Notes: generated by a model from the letters alone, not told the origin. A stretch of DNA of 64,000 nt from Klebsiella variicola (GCF_000828055.2 NZ_CP010523.2:992001-1056000); one strand, 5' to 3'; shown: positions 26,317-37,391, counted from the first letter of the stretch. Program-made: numbers and translations.

Positions 26317-27653
26317 CTACCCAATCCAGCCCGATTATCACAGAGATGAAGGTCATTCCGGTGGCCGGGCACGACAGCATGCTGCTGAACATCGGCGGGG
26401 CGCACAACGCCTGGTTTACCCGCAATATCGTGGTATTGACCGATAATGCCGGCCACACCGGCGTTGGCGAAGCGCCCGGCGGGGAGGTTATCTACCAGAC
26501 GCTGCTGGCGGCGATCCCGCAGGTGGTGGGCCAGGAGGTCGCCCGACTCAATCGCGTAGTGCAGCAGGTGCACAAAGGCAATCAGGCGGCGGATTTCGAT
26601 ACCTTCGGCAAAGGGGCATGGACCTTCGAACTGAGGGTTAACGCGGTGGCGGCGCTGGAAGCGGCGCTGCTCGACCTGCTCGGCCAGGTGCTGAAGGTGC
26701 CGGTCTGCGAGCTGCTGGGGCCGGGTAAGCAGCGTGATGCCGTCACCGTGCTGGGCTACCTGTTCTATATTGGCGATCGGCAGAAAACCGACCTTGGCTA
26801 TCTGGACCATACGCCGGGCGATCATGAATGGTACCGCCTGCGCCATCAGCAGGCGTTGAGCAGCGAGGCGGTAGTGCGTCTGGCGGAAGCCGCCCAGGAT
26901 CGCTACGGTTTCAAAGACTTTAAGCTGAAGGGCGGCGTACTGCCCGGCGAGCAGGAGATCGACACCGCGCGGGCGCTGAAAAAGCGTTTTCCGGAGGCGC
27001 GCATCACCGTCGACCCGAACGGCGCCTGGCTGCTGGATGAGGCCATCGCGCTGTGCAAAGGGCTGCAGGATGTCCTGACCTATGCCGAAGATCCGTGCGG
27101 TGCCGAGCAAGGTTTCTCCGGCCGGGAGGTGATGGCCGAGTTCCGTCGTGCCACCGGGCTGCCGGTCGCCACCAATATGATCGCCACCAACTGGCGTGAA
27201 ATGGGCCATGCGGTGATGCTCAATGCCGTCGACATCCCGCTGGCGGATCCGCATTTCTGGACGCTCTCCGGCGCGATACGGGTGGCGCAACTGTGTGACG
27301 ACTGGGGGCTCACCTGGGGCTGCCATTCCAACAACCACTTTGATATTTCCCTGGCGATGTTTACCCACGTGGGCGCCGCCGCGCCGGGCAACCCCACCGC
27401 CATTGACACCCACTGGATCTGGCAGGAGGGCGACGCGCGCCTGACCAAAAATCCGCTGCAGATTATTCACGGCAAGATTGCCGTGCCAGACGCGCCGGGA
27501 CTCGGCGTGGAACTTGACTGGGAGCAGGTGCGCAAAGCCCATGAGGCCTATAAAGCGCTGCCGGGCGGCGCGCGCAACGACGCAGGCCCGATGCAGTACC
27601 TGATCCCCGGCTGGACATTCGACCGCAAACGTCCCGTTTTCGGCCGCCACTAA
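26313..27653 (+). CDS. gudX: Glucarate dehydratase-related protein GudX
   Basis: GudX is a 446-residue enolase-superfamily paralogue of glucarate dehydratase that dehydrates glucarate poorly in E. coli. Key residues of the family are present: KLKGGVLPG (catalytic Lys pair), DPNGAW (metal ligand), [22 protein letters not shown], and NNHFDISL with the catalytic His. It is closely similar to the next gene along its length, so the pair arose by duplication. It is translationally coupled to gudP. Confidence 0.95.
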   Translation: MTTQSSPIITEMKVIPVAGHDSMLLNIGGAHNAWFTRNIVVLTDNAGHTGVGEAPGGEVIYQTLLAAIPQVVGQEVARLNRVVQQVHKGNQAADFDTFGKGAWTFELRVNAVAALEAALLDLLGQVLKVPVCELLGPGKQRDAVTVLGYLFYIGDRQKTDLGYLDHTPGDHEWYRLRHQQALSSEAVVRLAEAAQDRYGFKDFKLKGGVLPGEQEIDTARALKKRFPEARITVDPNGAWLLDEAIALCKGLQDVLTYAEDPCGAEQGFSGREVMAEFRRATGLPVATNMIATNWREMGHAVMLNAVDIPLADPHFWTLSGAIRVAQLCDDWGLTWGCHSNNHFDISLAMFTHVGAAAPGNPTAIDTHWIWQEGDARLTKNPLQIIHGKIAVPDAPGLGVELDWEQVRKAHEAYKALPGGARNDAGPMQYLIPGWTFDRKRPVFGRH

Positions 27654-27670
27654 TTAAAAAGGATGATGCT

Positions 27671-29011
27671 ATGACGACTTTCACTTCAACGCCCGTTGTT
27701 ACGACCATGCAGGTGATCCCGGTTGCCGGCCATGACAGCATGCTGATGAACCTGAGCGGCGCGCACGCCCCGTACTTCACCCGCAATATTGTGATTATCA
27801 AAGATAACGCCGGGCATACCGGCGTCGGCGAAATCCCCGGCGGCGAAAAAATCCGCCAGACCCTGGAAGATGCCGCGCCGCTGGTGGTGGGCAAAACGCT
27901 GGGCGAGTACAAGAATGTGCTGGGCGCGGTGCGCAACCAGTTTGCCGACCGCGACGCCGGGGGCCGCGGCCTGCAGACCTTCGACCTGCGTACCACCATT
28001 CACGTGGTAACCGGGATTGAAGCGGCGCTGCTGGACCTGCTGGGCCAGCACCTTGGCGTCAATGTCGCTTCCCTGCTTGGCGATGGCCAGCAGCGCAGCG
28101 AAGTCGAAATGCTGGGCTATCTGTTCTTTGTCGGCAACCGCCACGCCACGCCGCTGGCCTATCAGAGCCAGCCGGATGAGCAGTGCGAATGGTATCGCCT
28201 GCGCCATGAAGAGGCGATGACGCCGGATGCGGTGGTCCGCCTGGCGGAAGCGGCGTATGAAAAATATGGCTTCAACGACTTTAAGCTGAAGGGCGGCGTG
28301 CTGGCCGGTTTTGAAGAAGCTGAGGCGATCAGCGCCCTGGCGAAACGCTTCCCGAATGCCCGCGTCACTCTCGACCCGAACGGCGCCTGGCTGCTGGAGG
28401 AAGCTATCCAGATTGGTAAACAGCTGAAGGGCGTGCTGGCCTATGCGGAGGATCCGTGCGGCGCCGAACAGGGCTTCTCCGGCCGCGAAGTGATGGCCGA
28501 GTTCCGCCGCGCGACGGGCCTGCCGACCGCGACCAATATGATCGCCACCGACTGGCGACAGATGGGCCATACCTTGTCCCTGCAGTCGGTGGATATCCCG
28601 CTGGCGGACCCGCACTTCTGGACCATGCAGGGGTCGGTGCGTGTGGCGCAGATGTGCCATGAGTTCGGCCTGACCTGGGGATCGCACTCCAATAACCACT
28701 TCGACGTGTCGCTGGCGATGTTCACCCATGTCGCGGCAGCGGCGCCGGGTAAAATCACCGCGATTGATACCCACTGGATTTGGCAGGAGGGCAATCAGCG
28801 TCTGACCAAACAACCTTTTGAAATCAAAGGCGGTATGGTGCAGGTACCGAGTACCCCGGGCCTGGGGGTTGAGCTGGATATGGACCGCGTGATGCAGGCA
28901 AATGAGCTATATAAGAAACATGGTCTTGGCGCCCGCGACGATGCGATGGCGATGCAGTATCTGATCCCGGGCTGGACCTTTGACAACAAGCGTCCATGCA
29001 TGGTGCGCTAA
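27671..29011 (+). CDS. gudD: D-glucarate dehydratase
   Basis: GudD removes water from D-glucarate (or L-idarate) to give 5-keto-4-deoxy-D-glucarate, which is later split by GarL. It belongs to the enolase superfamily and uses Mg2+. The 446 residues match the E. coli protein, with [39 protein letters not shown] and SNNHFDVSL active-site segments. It follows gudX after 17 bases with AAAGGATG as ribosome site. Confidence 0.97.
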   Translation: MTTFTSTPVVTTMQVIPVAGHDSMLMNLSGAHAPYFTRNIVIIKDNAGHTGVGEIPGGEKIRQTLEDAAPLVVGKTLGEYKNVLGAVRNQFADRDAGGRGLQTFDLRTTIHVVTGIEAALLDLLGQHLGVNVASLLGDGQQRSEVEMLGYLFFVGNRHATPLAYQSQPDEQCEWYRLRHEEAMTPDAVVRLAEAAYEKYGFNDFKLKGGVLAGFEEAEAISALAKRFPNARVTLDPNGAWLLEEAIQIGKQLKGVLAYAEDPCGAEQGFSGREVMAEFRRATGLPTATNMIATDWRQMGHTLSLQSVDIPLADPHFWTMQGSVRVAQMCHEFGLTWGSHSNNHFDVSLAMFTHVAAAAPGKITAIDTHWIWQEGNQRLTKQPFEIKGGMVQVPSTPGLGVELDMDRVMQANELYKKHGLGARDDAMAMQYLIPGWTFDNKRPCMVR

Positions 29012-29083
29012 ATGGCCGCCGGCCTCTGCGGGGGCCGGCATTGCGCGACAGCGCCAGGGGTTGGCTCAGAGTAAGGACAGCAC

Positions 29084-30223
29084 ATGAAAATAGTGATCGC
29101 ACCGGATTCCTGGAAGGAGAGTCTGAGCGCGCTGGAAGTGGCCACGGCGATAGAGCAAGGCTTTCGCGAGATTTATCCTGACGCGGAGTACGTCAAGCTG
29201 CCGGTTGCCGACGGTGGTGAAGGGACGGTGGAAGCCATGGTGGCGGCGACCGGCGGGCATCAGGTTCCGCTGACGGTCACCGGGCCGCTGGGTGAACCGG
29301 TTGAGGCATTTTATGGGCTGTCCGGCGATCGCCAGTGCGCCTTTATCGAAATGGCGGCAGCCAGCGGGCTGGAGAGCGTCCCGCCGGCGCAGCGTAATCC
29401 GCTGCTGACCACTTCCTGGGGAACCGGGGAGCTGATCCGACACGCGCTGGACGCCGGCGTGCGACAGATCATTATTGGCATTGGCGGCAGTGCGACCAAT
29501 GACGGCGGCGCCGGGATGGCGCAGGCGCTGGGGGCGAAACTGTTGACCGCCGACGGCCAGCAAATCGCCTCCGGGGGCGGCGCGCTGGAGACGCTGGCGC
29601 GTATCGACCTTAGCGAACTCGATCCGCGGCTGGCAGATTGCCGGATTGAGGTTGCCTGCGACGTCACCAACCCGCTAACCGGCCCGCAGGGGGCCAGCGC
29701 GGTGTTTGGCCCGCAAAAAGGGGCGACGACGCAGATGATCGACCGCCTCGACAGCGGCCTGCTGCACTATGCCCGGATAATCGCCCGTGATTTAGATATC
29801 GATGTGCTGAGCCTGGAAGGCGGTGGCGCGGCGGGCGGCATGGGGGCGGCGCTGTATGCGTTTTGTGGCGCAACGCTGCGCCCGGGCATTGAGATCGTCA
29901 CCGATGCGCTGCAGCTGGCGACGCGGGTGGCGGATGCCGATTTAGTGATCACCGGCGAAGGGCGTATCGATAGCCAGACGATCCACGGCAAGGTGCCGGT
30001 GGGGGTAGCTAAGGTGGCGAAGCGTTTTAACGTTCCGGTGATTGGGATTGCCGGCAGCCTTACCGCCGATGTCGGGGTGGTGCATCAGCACGGACTGGAT
30101 GCGGTATTCAGCGTGTTATATACCATCTGTACCCTGGATGAAGCGCTGGCCAATGCCGCCGCCAACCTGCGGATGACGGCGCGTAACGTCGCCGCGGTTT
30201 TGCAGATGGGCGATAAGCGGTAA
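29084..30223 (+). CDS. garK: Glycerate 2-kinase (GarK/GlxK type)
   Basis: This 379-residue kinase phosphorylates D-glycerate to 2-phosphoglycerate, the last step of glucarate/galactarate breakdown. Family segments are [50 protein letters not shown] and [23 protein letters not shown]. In E. coli garK sits with garPLR; here it follows gudD by 72 bases, so the cluster holds uptake, dehydration and the kinase. A G-C hairpin without a T tract (29018-29039) separates gudD from garK and may lower expression of the kinase. GarL and GarR must be encoded elsewhere. I chose the symbol by similarity; GlxK is nearly equivalent. Confidence 0.92.
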   Translation: MKIVIAPDSWKESLSALEVATAIEQGFREIYPDAEYVKLPVADGGEGTVEAMVAATGGHQVPLTVTGPLGEPVEAFYGLSGDRQCAFIEMAAASGLESVPPAQRNPLLTTSWGTGELIRHALDAGVRQIIIGIGGSATNDGGAGMAQALGAKLLTADGQQIASGGGALETLARIDLSELDPRLADCRIEVACDVTNPLTGPQGASAVFGPQKGATTQMIDRLDSGLLHYARIIARDLDIDVLSLEGGGAAGGMGAALYAFCGATLRPGIEIVTDALQLATRVADADLVITGEGRIDSQTIHGKVPVGVAKVAKRFNVPVIGIAGSLTADVGVVHQHGLDAVFSVLYTICTLDEALANAAANLRMTARNVAAVLQMGDKR

Positions 30224-30271
30224 CCCGGTTGGCGCAGTGGTATTTGTAGCCCGGATAAGGTGCGTAGCACC

Positions 30272-30451
30272 GCGATCCGGGAACCATCCCCGGTGGCGCT
30301 TACGCTTACCGGGGCTACCAACCGAGTACTGGACCGTAACACTGCGATCCGGGAACCGTCCCCGGTGGCGCTTACGCTTACCGGGGCTACCAACCGAATA
30401 CCGGACCGTAGGGCGTAGCCCGGATGAGGCGCGTAGTGCCGCTATCCGGGG
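30272..30451. repeat. BIME-like cluster of REP elements with a 72-base tandem unit
   Basis: Between garK and barA lie palindromic REP units (CCCCGGTGGCGCTTACGCTTACCGGGG type). A 72-base segment starting GCGATCCGGGAACC at 30272 is repeated from 30344, nearly identical to about 30410 with few changes. Another REP arm (TAGCCCGGATGAGGCGCG) ends the cluster before the barA stop, and a first arm starts near 30246. Such elements can stabilise the 3' ends of the converging transcripts or bind gyrase or IHF. Confidence 0.8.
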
Positions 30452-30452
30452 T

Positions 30453-33203
30453 TTACACGCCCATCCGGCACGCTTCGCGGGCCACATTATCCATCTCGTC
30501 TAACAGCTCGAGCAGCTCCGGCTCCAGGTCCTCGGCGGCGGTACCCGACCGCAGCTGGCTCTCCAGGGTGTGGCACAGCTTTTTCAACCGCGGCACGCCG
30601 CTGTAGCTGCAGCTGCCGTGCAGCTTGTGGATCAGATCCACCAGCCCTTCCGGCTGCTCGCCCACCAGCTGCTCTTCCACTTTATTACGCACCTCCGGCA
30701 TAAAGGCGATCAGCATCTGCAGCATCTCCCGCGCCAGATCCGGCTTCATGGCGGCCTGACGCAGCGCCAGCTGCCAGTCAAGCGTCAGGTTATGGTCGAT
30801 GACCGGCTCTGCAGGCGGTAGCGCCGCCGGAGCGACGCTAAGCAGGCCGGGCTGATAGCGCAGCAGCAGAGCGTGCAGTTTCTCTTCTTCGATTGGCTTC
30901 GCCAGATAATCGTTCATGCCGGCGCTCAACAGCTTCTCCCGCTGGCCCTCCAGGGCGTGCGCGGTGACCGCAATCACCGGGGTTTGCTGATGATGCGACA
31001 GATGATGAATCAGCTCGCAGGCGCGGATGCCGTCCATATCCGGCATCTGAATATCCATCAGGATCAGATCCATCTGCAGCCGCTTGGCCTGGTCCACGGC
31101 CTGCTGGCCGCTGTCGCAGAGGATCACCTGCTGCACAAGGTCGTCCAGCAGGGCGCCGATCAGCTTCAGGTTAGCCGGATTGTCGTCGACGGCCATCACG
31201 GTCATCGGCAGCTTATGACTGTCGGTTTGCGTCAACGGCGCGGAAGCCGGCGCATGATTGGTGGCCACCAGCGCCGGCAGCAGACGGGTGGTAGTGAGCG
31301 GTTTCAACAGGCAGGCAGCGACGCCGTCGCGCTTCAGGGCTTCGGCGCTGACCTGGGCATGACATGGCAGAGCGAGCAGCACGTTGTCAGACATCGCGCA
31401 GGCTTTGACTAATTTTTCCCGGTGCGGCGACAAATCGCGCATTGAGACCGGGATGCCGACCAGCAGAATGTCGTACTGCGCTTCCGCCAGCGAGGAGAAG
31501 GTAGGGCTGTAGATCACCTCCAGCGGCGTGGCGGCCAGCATCTCCAGCGTACATTGCGCCGCTGTCGCGTTGGCTTCCACATAGGCCAGACGTTTGCCCG
31601 TCAGCCCGTCGGTGTTCAGCATATCCGGAATGGCGTTCGGGTTGAGATCAAGGCTGATATGGAACCAGAAGGTGGAGCCGCGGTTCGGCTGACTGTGGAA
31701 CGAAATATCGCCGCCCATCTCTTTGACCAGACGCTGGGTGATCACCAGCCCAAGCCCGGTGCCGCCGTGCCGGCGTGAAATGCTGGCATCGGCCTGACGG
31801 AAGGCCTGGAACAGTCGGGACTGGTCGCGCTCGGGGATGCCGATGCCGGTATCGTGGATCTGAATTTCGATCTGTACCCGCGAGTTGCTGATGGCCCGCT
31901 GCTCCACCAGCACGTCGATATTGCCGTGCTCGGTGAATTTAATCGCATTGCCCACGAGGTTGGTCACAATCTGCTGCAGACGGAGCGGGTCGCCAATGAC
32001 GTTATCCGGCACATTGTTCTTAATGTTCAGCGTCAGCTCCAGCCCTTTATCGTGCGCGGAATGCGCCAGCAGGGTGACCACTTCATCAAGCGAGGTGCGC
32101 AGCAGGAACGGAATACTCTCCAGAATCAGCTTCCCGGCTTCCAGCTTGGAAAAGTCGAGCACGTCATTGATGATCGCCAGCAGATTATTGGCCGAACGTT
32201 CGATGGTGGTCAGGTGGTCGCGCTGCGTGGCGTTGAGATCGGTTTTCAGCGTCAGGCGGGTAAAGCCGATCACCCCATTGAGCGGGGTGCGCAGTTCGTG
32301 GGACATATTGGCCAGGAACTCAGACTTAATGCGCGCCGCCTCCTGGGCGCGCTTTTTCGCCAGGTCCAGCTCAACGTTCTGGATCTCCATCTGCTCAAGG
32401 GTTTCCCGCAGATCGGAGGTCGCCTGGTCGACGTTGTGCTGCATCTCCTCATGGTAGGCCGCCAGCGACATGGCCATCGAGTTAATGCCGTTTTTCAACA
32501 TATCCAGTTCGCCGAGCATAAAACCCTCGACCCGGCTGTCCAGCTGTCCGCGGCGGATGCGGTCGACGGTGTTGACCATATTGCGGATAGGCCCGGTGAC
32601 GTCGCGCATCAGGCGCCAGCCGAAGATTAGCGCGATGCCAATGCAGAACAGCATCATCACACTGGAGATGAAAATCTCTTTGTACTGCTGGAGGCGGACT
32701 GATTTCAGATCCAGCTCCAGCGCGACGTAGCCCAGCATATTGCCCGGCATTTTGGCGTCAGATTCGGGGGACTCATCGGGCGAATAGCTTTCCGAGACGA
32801 TCGGCGTGCGCAGGATCATGATGTCGCCGTCGCGGATGACGCTGAGACGGCGGGGAAATGCCTCGCCTTTCGGGATCTGCAGTTCGCTGGGGTTAAGCTG
32901 GTAATTGGAGGTGACAAACAGCCGGTTATGCGAATCGTATACCGAGATGGCCCGCACGATCTCCGAATGACGCCGATGCAGGACGCTGATCAGCTGGCCG
33001 ATGGATTCGCGGTTTTGCAAATTCATCCCATATTCGCTGGAGACCGCCAGCGGCTCAATAATGCTGGCGCCGGCGTCCTCCAGCTGGCGTTGCAGGTCGT
33101 TATAACGATGAGCGACAAAGAAAATACTGAGCAACAGCCCAATCAGGACGGTTGGCGCCAGTATCAGAATCATCATGCGAGCACGCAGGCTGTAGTTGGT
33201 CAT
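30453..33203 (-). CDS. barA: Hybrid sensor histidine kinase BarA
   Basis: BarA senses short carboxylic acids and passes phosphate to UvrY, which turns on csrB. The 916 residues have the tripartite E. coli layout. There are transmembrane helices at about 10-31 and 177-199 around a periplasmic loop, and a HAMP linker near 200-252. The kinase domain has H302 in [12 protein letters not shown] and ATP-binding boxes NAIKF, DTGIGI and GGTGLGL. A receiver domain has D717 in [11 protein letters not shown], and an HPt domain has the phospho-acceptor His in [13 protein letters not shown] (H859). Convergent with garK across the REP cluster, and divergent from rlmD. Confidence 0.97.
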   Translation of the reverse strand: MTNYSLRARMMILILAPTVLIGLLLSIFFVAHRYNDLQRQLEDAGASIIEPLAVSSEYGMNLQNRESIGQLISVLHRRHSEIVRAISVYDSHNRLFVTSNYQLNPSELQIPKGEAFPRRLSVIRDGDIMILRTPIVSESYSPDESPESDAKMPGNMLGYVALELDLKSVRLQQYKEIFISSVMMLFCIGIALIFGWRLMRDVTGPIRNMVNTVDRIRRGQLDSRVEGFMLGELDMLKNGINSMAMSLAAYHEEMQHNVDQATSDLRETLEQMEIQNVELDLAKKRAQEAARIKSEFLANMSHELRTPLNGVIGFTRLTLKTDLNATQRDHLTTIERSANNLLAIINDVLDFSKLEAGKLILESIPFLLRTSLDEVVTLLAHSAHDKGLELTLNIKNNVPDNVIGDPLRLQQIVTNLVGNAIKFTEHGNIDVLVEQRAISNSRVQIEIQIHDTGIGIPERDQSRLFQAFRQADASISRRHGGTGLGLVITQRLVKEMGGDISFHSQPNRGSTFWFHISLDLNPNAIPDMLNTDGLTGKRLAYVEANATAAQCTLEMLAATPLEVIYSPTFSSLAEAQYDILLVGIPVSMRDLSPHREKLVKACAMSDNVLLALPCHAQVSAEALKRDGVAACLLKPLTTTRLLPALVATNHAPASAPLTQTDSHKLPMTVMAVDDNPANLKLIGALLDDLVQQVILCDSGQQAVDQAKRLQMDLILMDIQMPDMDGIRACELIHHLSHHQQTPVIAVTAHALEGQREKLLSAGMNDYLAKPIEEEKLHALLLRYQPGLLSVAPAALPPAEPVIDHNLTLDWQLALRQAAMKPDLAREMLQMLIAFMPEVRNKVEEQLVGEQPEGLVDLIHKLHGSCSYSGVPRLKKLCHTLESQLRSGTAAEDLEPELLELLDEMDNVAREACRMGV

Positions 33204-33315
33204 GCGGTTCCATTATGGGAGAATATAGACATCATCGTTCTGTGCGCGTCGGTGCGCTTCGCGGCACTGCCGCCCTGAACGAGCTCGTTTTATTTGATTG
33301 AGACAACTCTCTACG

Positions 33316-34620
33316 ATGGCGCAATTCTACTCTGCAAAACGGCGTGTGACGACGCGCCAGATCATAACCGTTACAGTCAATGACCTCGATCCCTTTGGTC
33401 AGGGCGTTGCCCGTCACCAGGGGAAGGCGCTGTTCGTGAGCGGTTTGCTGCCGCAGGAGCAGGCCGAGGTGGTGCTGGTGGAAGACAAAAAACAGTACGC
33501 CCGCGCCCAGGTGAAACGCCGTCTAACCGACAGCCCGCAGCGCCAGGCGCCGCGCTGCCCGCATTTTGGCGTCTGCGGCGGCTGCCAACAGCAGCATGCC
33601 AGCGTCGCGCTTCAGCAGCAAAGTAAACGCGCCGCGCTGGCGCGGCTGATGAAGCGTGAGGTGGATGAGGTCATCGCCGGCATGCCGTGGGGCTACCGCC
33701 GTCGCGCGCGCTTAAGCTTGAATTATCAGCCAAAGACCCAACAATTGCAGATGGGTTTTCGCCAGGCCAACGCCAAAGCGATCGTCGATGTGGTGCAATG
33801 CCCTGTTTTGGTGCCCCAGCTTGAGGCATTGCTGCCCGCCGTGCGTGAGTGCTTAAGCGCGCTGAGCGCATTACGCCACCTCGGCCACGTCGAGCTGGTG
33901 CAGGCGGACAACGGCCCGCTGATGGTGCTGCGCCATACCGCCGCGCTGCCAGCGGGCGACAGGGAAAAACTGGAACGCTTTTCGCAAACTCACGGTCTTT
34001 CTCTGTACCTCGCGCCGCAAAGCGAGATACTGGAACATATTCATGGCGAAGCGCCATGGTACACCTCAGACGGACTACGCTTAGTGTTCAGTCCGCGGGA
34101 TTTTATCCAGGTCAACGACGGCGTGAATCAGCAGATGGTGCGTACTGCGCTGGAATGGCTGGATCTGCGGCCGGAGGACCGGGTGCTGGATCTGTTCTGC
34201 GGGATGGGGAACTTTACCCTGCCGCTGGCGACGCGAGCCGCCCAGGTGGTGGGGGTGGAAGGGGTGCCCGCGCTGGTAGAAAAGGGGCGGGAAAACGCCG
34301 CCCTCAATGGTTTATCAAATGTCACTTTCTTCCATGAAAATCTGGAAGAGGATGTCACCCGTCAGGCCTGGGCGAAGCACGGCTTTGATAAAGTGCTGCT
34401 GGACCCGGCCCGCGCCGGCGCGCCGGGCGTGATGCCGCATATTATAAAACTGGCACCGCGGCGGGTGGTGTATGTTTCCTGCAACCCGGCGACGCTGGCG
34501 CGAGACAGCGAAACCCTGTTGCAGGCTGGATATCAGATTCAACGCCTGGCGATGCTGGACATGTTCCCGCATACCGGTCATCTGGAATCAATGGTGTTGT
34601 TTGAGCGCAGGCTTACATAA
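33316..34620 (+). CDS. rlmD: 23S rRNA (uracil(1939)-C5)-methyltransferase
   Basis: RlmD (RumA) methylates U1939 of 23S rRNA with S-adenosylmethionine. The N-terminal TRAM domain is followed by a [4Fe-4S] cluster motif ([14 protein letters not shown]) near residue 75. The SAM motif is [15 protein letters not shown] and the catalytic Cys lies in [13 protein letters not shown] start at ATG 33316, giving 434 residues and matching E. coli [10 protein letters not shown]; an in-frame TTG 18 bases upstream is unlikely. It lies just before relA, as in E. coli. Confidence 0.96.
   Translation: MAQFYSAKRRVTTRQIITVTVNDLDPFGQGVARHQGKALFVSGLLPQEQAEVVLVEDKKQYARAQVKRRLTDSPQRQAPRCPHFGVCGGCQQQHASVALQQQSKRAALARLMKREVDEVIAGMPWGYRRRARLSLNYQPKTQQLQMGFRQANAKAIVDVVQCPVLVPQLEALLPAVRECLSALSALRHLGHVELVQADNGPLMVLRHTAALPAGDREKLERFSQTHGLSLYLAPQSEILEHIHGEAPWYTSDGLRLVFSPRDFIQVNDGVNQQMVRTALEWLDLRPEDRVLDLFCGMGNFTLPLATRAAQVVGVEGVPALVEKGRENAALNGLSNVTFFHENLEEDVTRQAWAKHGFDKVLLDPARAGAPGVMPHIIKLAPRRVVYVSCNPATLARDSETLLQAGYQIQRLAMLDMFPHTGHLESMVLFERRLT
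34556..34571 (+). promoter_or_regulatory. Sigma54-like -24/-12 element upstream of relA
   Basis: TGGACATGTTCCCGCA has GG (34557-34558), ten bases, then GC (34569-34570). It lies inside the 3' end of rlmD, about 172 bases before the relA start. Nitrogen-limited, NtrC- and sigma54-dependent expression of relA has been reported in E. coli. The motif also encodes a conserved peptide (LDMFPHTGH), so it may be chance. Confidence 0.3.
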
Positions 34621-34700
34621 GGTCATTCACAACGTCGCAGAAGAGCCACCCTGGCCGTCAATGCTGACGCGACCTGCAGGATGACATGTAGAAAGTTGAG

Positions 34701-34720
34701 GCTTGCCGACTTCGGCAGGC
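34701..34720 (+). promoter_or_regulatory. Hairpin directly before the relA ribosome site
   Basis: GCTTGCCGA (34701-34709) pairs with TCGGCAGGC (34712-34720), with one G-T pair and a two-base loop. It ends about ten bases before AAGGAGAGG. There is no T tract, so an effect on relA translation or mRNA stability is more likely than termination. Confidence 0.4.
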
Positions 34721-34741
34721 CGGTCCCTTAAGGAGAGGACA

Positions 34742-36979
34742 ATGGTTGCGGTAAGAAGTGCACATCTTAATAAAGCTGGTGAATTTGACCCGAAGAAATG
34801 GATCGCGAGTCTGGGGATTTCCAGCCAGCAGTCGTGTGAGCGCTTAGCCGAAACCTGGGATTATTGTCGCGAAAAAACGCAAGGACACCCGCAGGCAGAC
34901 CTGCTGCTGTGGCGTGGCGTCGAAATGGTGGAGATTCTGTCCACCCTGAGTATGGATCTCGATACGCTGCGCGCGGCGCTGTTGTTCCCACTGGCGGACG
35001 GTGAAGTCGTTAGTGAAGAGGTCATGCAGGAGAGCGTGGGTAAATCGGTCGTGACCCTGATTCACGGGGTGCGGGACATGGCCGCTATCCGCCAGCTAAA
35101 AGCCACCCATAACGACTCGGTATCTTCCGAGCAGGTGGATAACATTCGCCGCATGCTGCTGGCGATGGTTGACGATTTCCGCTGCGTGGTCATCAAGCTT
35201 GCTGAGCGGATCGCGCATCTGCGCGAGGTCAAAGACGCGCCGGAAGATGAACGCGTGCTGGCGGCGAAAGAGTGCACCAATATCTATGCGCCGCTGGCGA
35301 ACCGCTTAGGTATCGGCCAGCTGAAGTGGGAGCTGGAAGATTACTGCTTCCGTTATCTGCATCCGGCAGAATACAAGCGCATTGCTAAACTGCTCCACGA
35401 ACGCCGTATCGACCGTGAGCATTACATCGACGAGTTCGTCGGTCACCTGCGCTCGGAGATGAAAGCCGAAGGCGTCAAGGCGGAAGTCTATGGCCGGCCG
35501 AAGCACATCTACAGCATCTGGCGCAAAATGCAGAAAAAACACCTCGCGTTTGACGAGCTGTTTGACGTTCGCGCGGTGCGCATCGTGGCCGAGCGTTTGC
35601 AGGATTGTTACGCCGCGCTGGGGATCGTCCATACCCACTATCGTCACCTGCCGGATGAATTCGATGACTACGTGGCCAACCCGAAACCCAACGGCTATCA
35701 GTCTATTCATACCGTGGTGCTGGGCCCGAGCGGCAAGACGGTGGAAATTCAAATTCGCACCCGGCAGATGCATGAAGATGCTGAGCTTGGCGTGGCTGCG
35801 CACTGGAAGTACAAAGAGGGGGCGGGAGCGGGCACCGGCGGTGGCCGTGGCTATGAGGACCGCATCGCCTGGCTGCGTAAGCTGATTGCCTGGCAGGAAG
35901 AGATGGCCGACTCTGGCGAAATGCTCGACGAAGTGCGCAGTCAGGTTTTCGACGATCGGGTGTATGTCTTTACACCGAAAGGCGACGTGGTGGACCTGCC
36001 AGCGGGGTCGACGCCGCTCGACTTTGCCTACCATATCCACAGCGACGTCGGCCATCGCTGCATCGGCGCCAAAATTGGCGGCCGTATCGTGCCGTTCACC
36101 TATCAGCTGCAGATGGGCGATCAGATCGAAATTATTACCCAGAAGCAGCCGAACCCGAGCCGCGACTGGCTGAACCCTAACCTCGGCTACGTGACCACCA
36201 GTCGCGGACGCTCGAAGATCCACGCCTGGTTCCGTAAACAGGACCGCGACAAGAATATTCTCGCTGGTCGGCAGATCCTCGACGACGAGCTGGAGCATCT
36301 GGGCATCAGTCTTAAGGATGCGGAAAAACACCTGCTGCCGCGCTACAACTTCAACGAGCTCGATGAACTGCTGGCTGCCATTGGCGGCGGCGATATCCGT
36401 CTCAACCAGATGGTCAATTTCCTGCAGGCGCAGTTCAATAAACCGAGCGCCGCTGAGCAGGATGCGGCCGCGCTGAAGCAGCTGCAGCAGAAAACCTACG
36501 CCCCACAGAACCGCACCAAGGACAATGGCCGGGTGGTGGTGGAAGGGGTAGGCAACCTGATGCACCATATTGCCCGCTGCTGCCAGCCGATCCCGGGCGA
36601 TGAGATCGTCGGCTTTATCACCCAGGGGCGCGGGATTTCCGTGCATCGCGCCGACTGCGATCAGCTGGCTGAACTGCAGTCGCATGCTCCGGAGCGCATC
36701 GTCGATGCGGTATGGGGTGAAAGCTACTCGGCGGGCTACTCGCTGGTGGTCAGGGTGGAGGCGAACGATCGCAGCGGTTTACTGCGCGATATCACCACCA
36801 TCCTCGCCAATGAGAAGGTGAATGTGCTGGGTGTCGCCAGCCGCAGTGATACCCGTCAGCAGCTGGCAACCATCGATATGACCATTGAGATTTACAACCT
36901 GCAGGTGCTGGGCCGGGTGCTTGGTAAGCTCAACCAGGTGCCCGATGTCATTGACGCGCGCCGTCTGCACGGCGGTTAA
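34742..36979 (+). CDS. relA: GTP pyrophosphokinase RelA, (p)ppGpp synthetase I
   Basis: RelA makes (p)ppGpp from ATP and GTP/GDP on ribosomes stalled with uncharged tRNA. The 745 residues match E. coli RelA (744). In order: an inactive hydrolase-like domain in which the HD motif of SpoT-type enzymes is degenerate; the synthetase domain with YGRPKHIYSIWRKMQKK and NPKPNGYQSIHTVV; the TGS domain (VYVFTPKGDVVDLPAGSTPLDFAYHIHS); a zinc-finger region (ARCCQPIPGDEIVGFITQGRGISVHRADC); and a C-terminal ACT domain. AAGGAG precedes ATG 34742. Confidence 0.97.
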   Translation: MVAVRSAHLNKAGEFDPKKWIASLGISSQQSCERLAETWDYCREKTQGHPQADLLLWRGVEMVEILSTLSMDLDTLRAALLFPLADGEVVSEEVMQESVGKSVVTLIHGVRDMAAIRQLKATHNDSVSSEQVDNIRRMLLAMVDDFRCVVIKLAERIAHLREVKDAPEDERVLAAKECTNIYAPLANRLGIGQLKWELEDYCFRYLHPAEYKRIAKLLHERRIDREHYIDEFVGHLRSEMKAEGVKAEVYGRPKHIYSIWRKMQKKHLAFDELFDVRAVRIVAERLQDCYAALGIVHTHYRHLPDEFDDYVANPKPNGYQSIHTVVLGPSGKTVEIQIRTRQMHEDAELGVAAHWKYKEGAGAGTGGGRGYEDRIAWLRKLIAWQEEMADSGEMLDEVRSQVFDDRVYVFTPKGDVVDLPAGSTPLDFAYHIHSDVGHRCIGAKIGGRIVPFTYQLQMGDQIEIITQKQPNPSRDWLNPNLGYVTTSRGRSKIHAWFRKQDRDKNILAGRQILDDELEHLGISLKDAEKHLLPRYNFNELDELLAAIGGGDIRLNQMVNFLQAQFNKPSAAEQDAAALKQLQQKTYAPQNRTKDNGRVVVEGVGNLMHHIARCCQPIPGDEIVGFITQGRGISVHRADCDQLAELQSHAPERIVDAVWGESYSAGYSLVVRVEANDRSGLLRDITTILANEKVNVLGVASRSDTRQQLATIDMTIEIYNLQVLGRVLGKLNQVPDVIDARRLHGG

Positions 36980-37207
36980 GCCCTCTCCAGGCCAGGTCAA
37001 TGAATGACCGCTGGGGCAATGGCTGCTGAAACTGCCGGCGTTGGCGGCCTCAAAATCGCTGAGACGTTCCCGGAAGGCAGGGGCAGCCCGCATGGATGCG
37101 GGCTGAGGGCCGTGTTTTGCAGGGACGCTGCCTCGGCCCGATCCGAAGCCTGCAGGGATAAGTCGAAGGCACCGCGCAGCGGCGATTTTGCTGGCCGGAG
37201 CCCGGGG

Positions 37208-37254
37208 GTACAGGGGGCGGCGGCGACTGGCCGCCCCCTGTGCGCTCCCTGTAC
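37208..37254. repeat. Strong G-C inverted repeat in the relA-mazG gap
   Basis: CAGGGGGCGG (37211-37220) pairs with CCGCCCCCTG (37231-37240). A partly overlapping outer pair GTACAGGG (37208-37215)/CCCTGTAC (37247-37254) could form instead, so two alternative folds exist. The repeat lies in the 412-base gap between relA and mazG, where E. coli carries mazEF. I see no credible gene in the gap; a 103-codon plus-strand frame (37004-37315) has no family resemblance. Confidence 0.55.
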
Positions 37255-37391
37255 CACAGGAGACATATGGCAGAACAGTTACCGGGAGCGCAAAGTACGC
37301 TGGAGTCACACGTGAAAAACGCTTTTCCCGGGCTCAAAAGTTGCAAACCGATATCAATTTCTACCATTTTTTACATTTCCAGGATCCTCAC

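Noticed and set aside
26250-27650. 466-codon open frame antisense to gudX, and 375 codons antisense to gudD (27686-28813)
   Set aside because: Both are shadows of the well-supported enolase-superfamily genes; the two shadows resemble each other only because gudX and gudD are paralogues.
37004-37315. 103-codon frame in the relA-mazG gap
   Set aside because: It runs through the inverted repeats, has repetitive Gly/Arg/Ala composition and does not resemble MazE or MazF.
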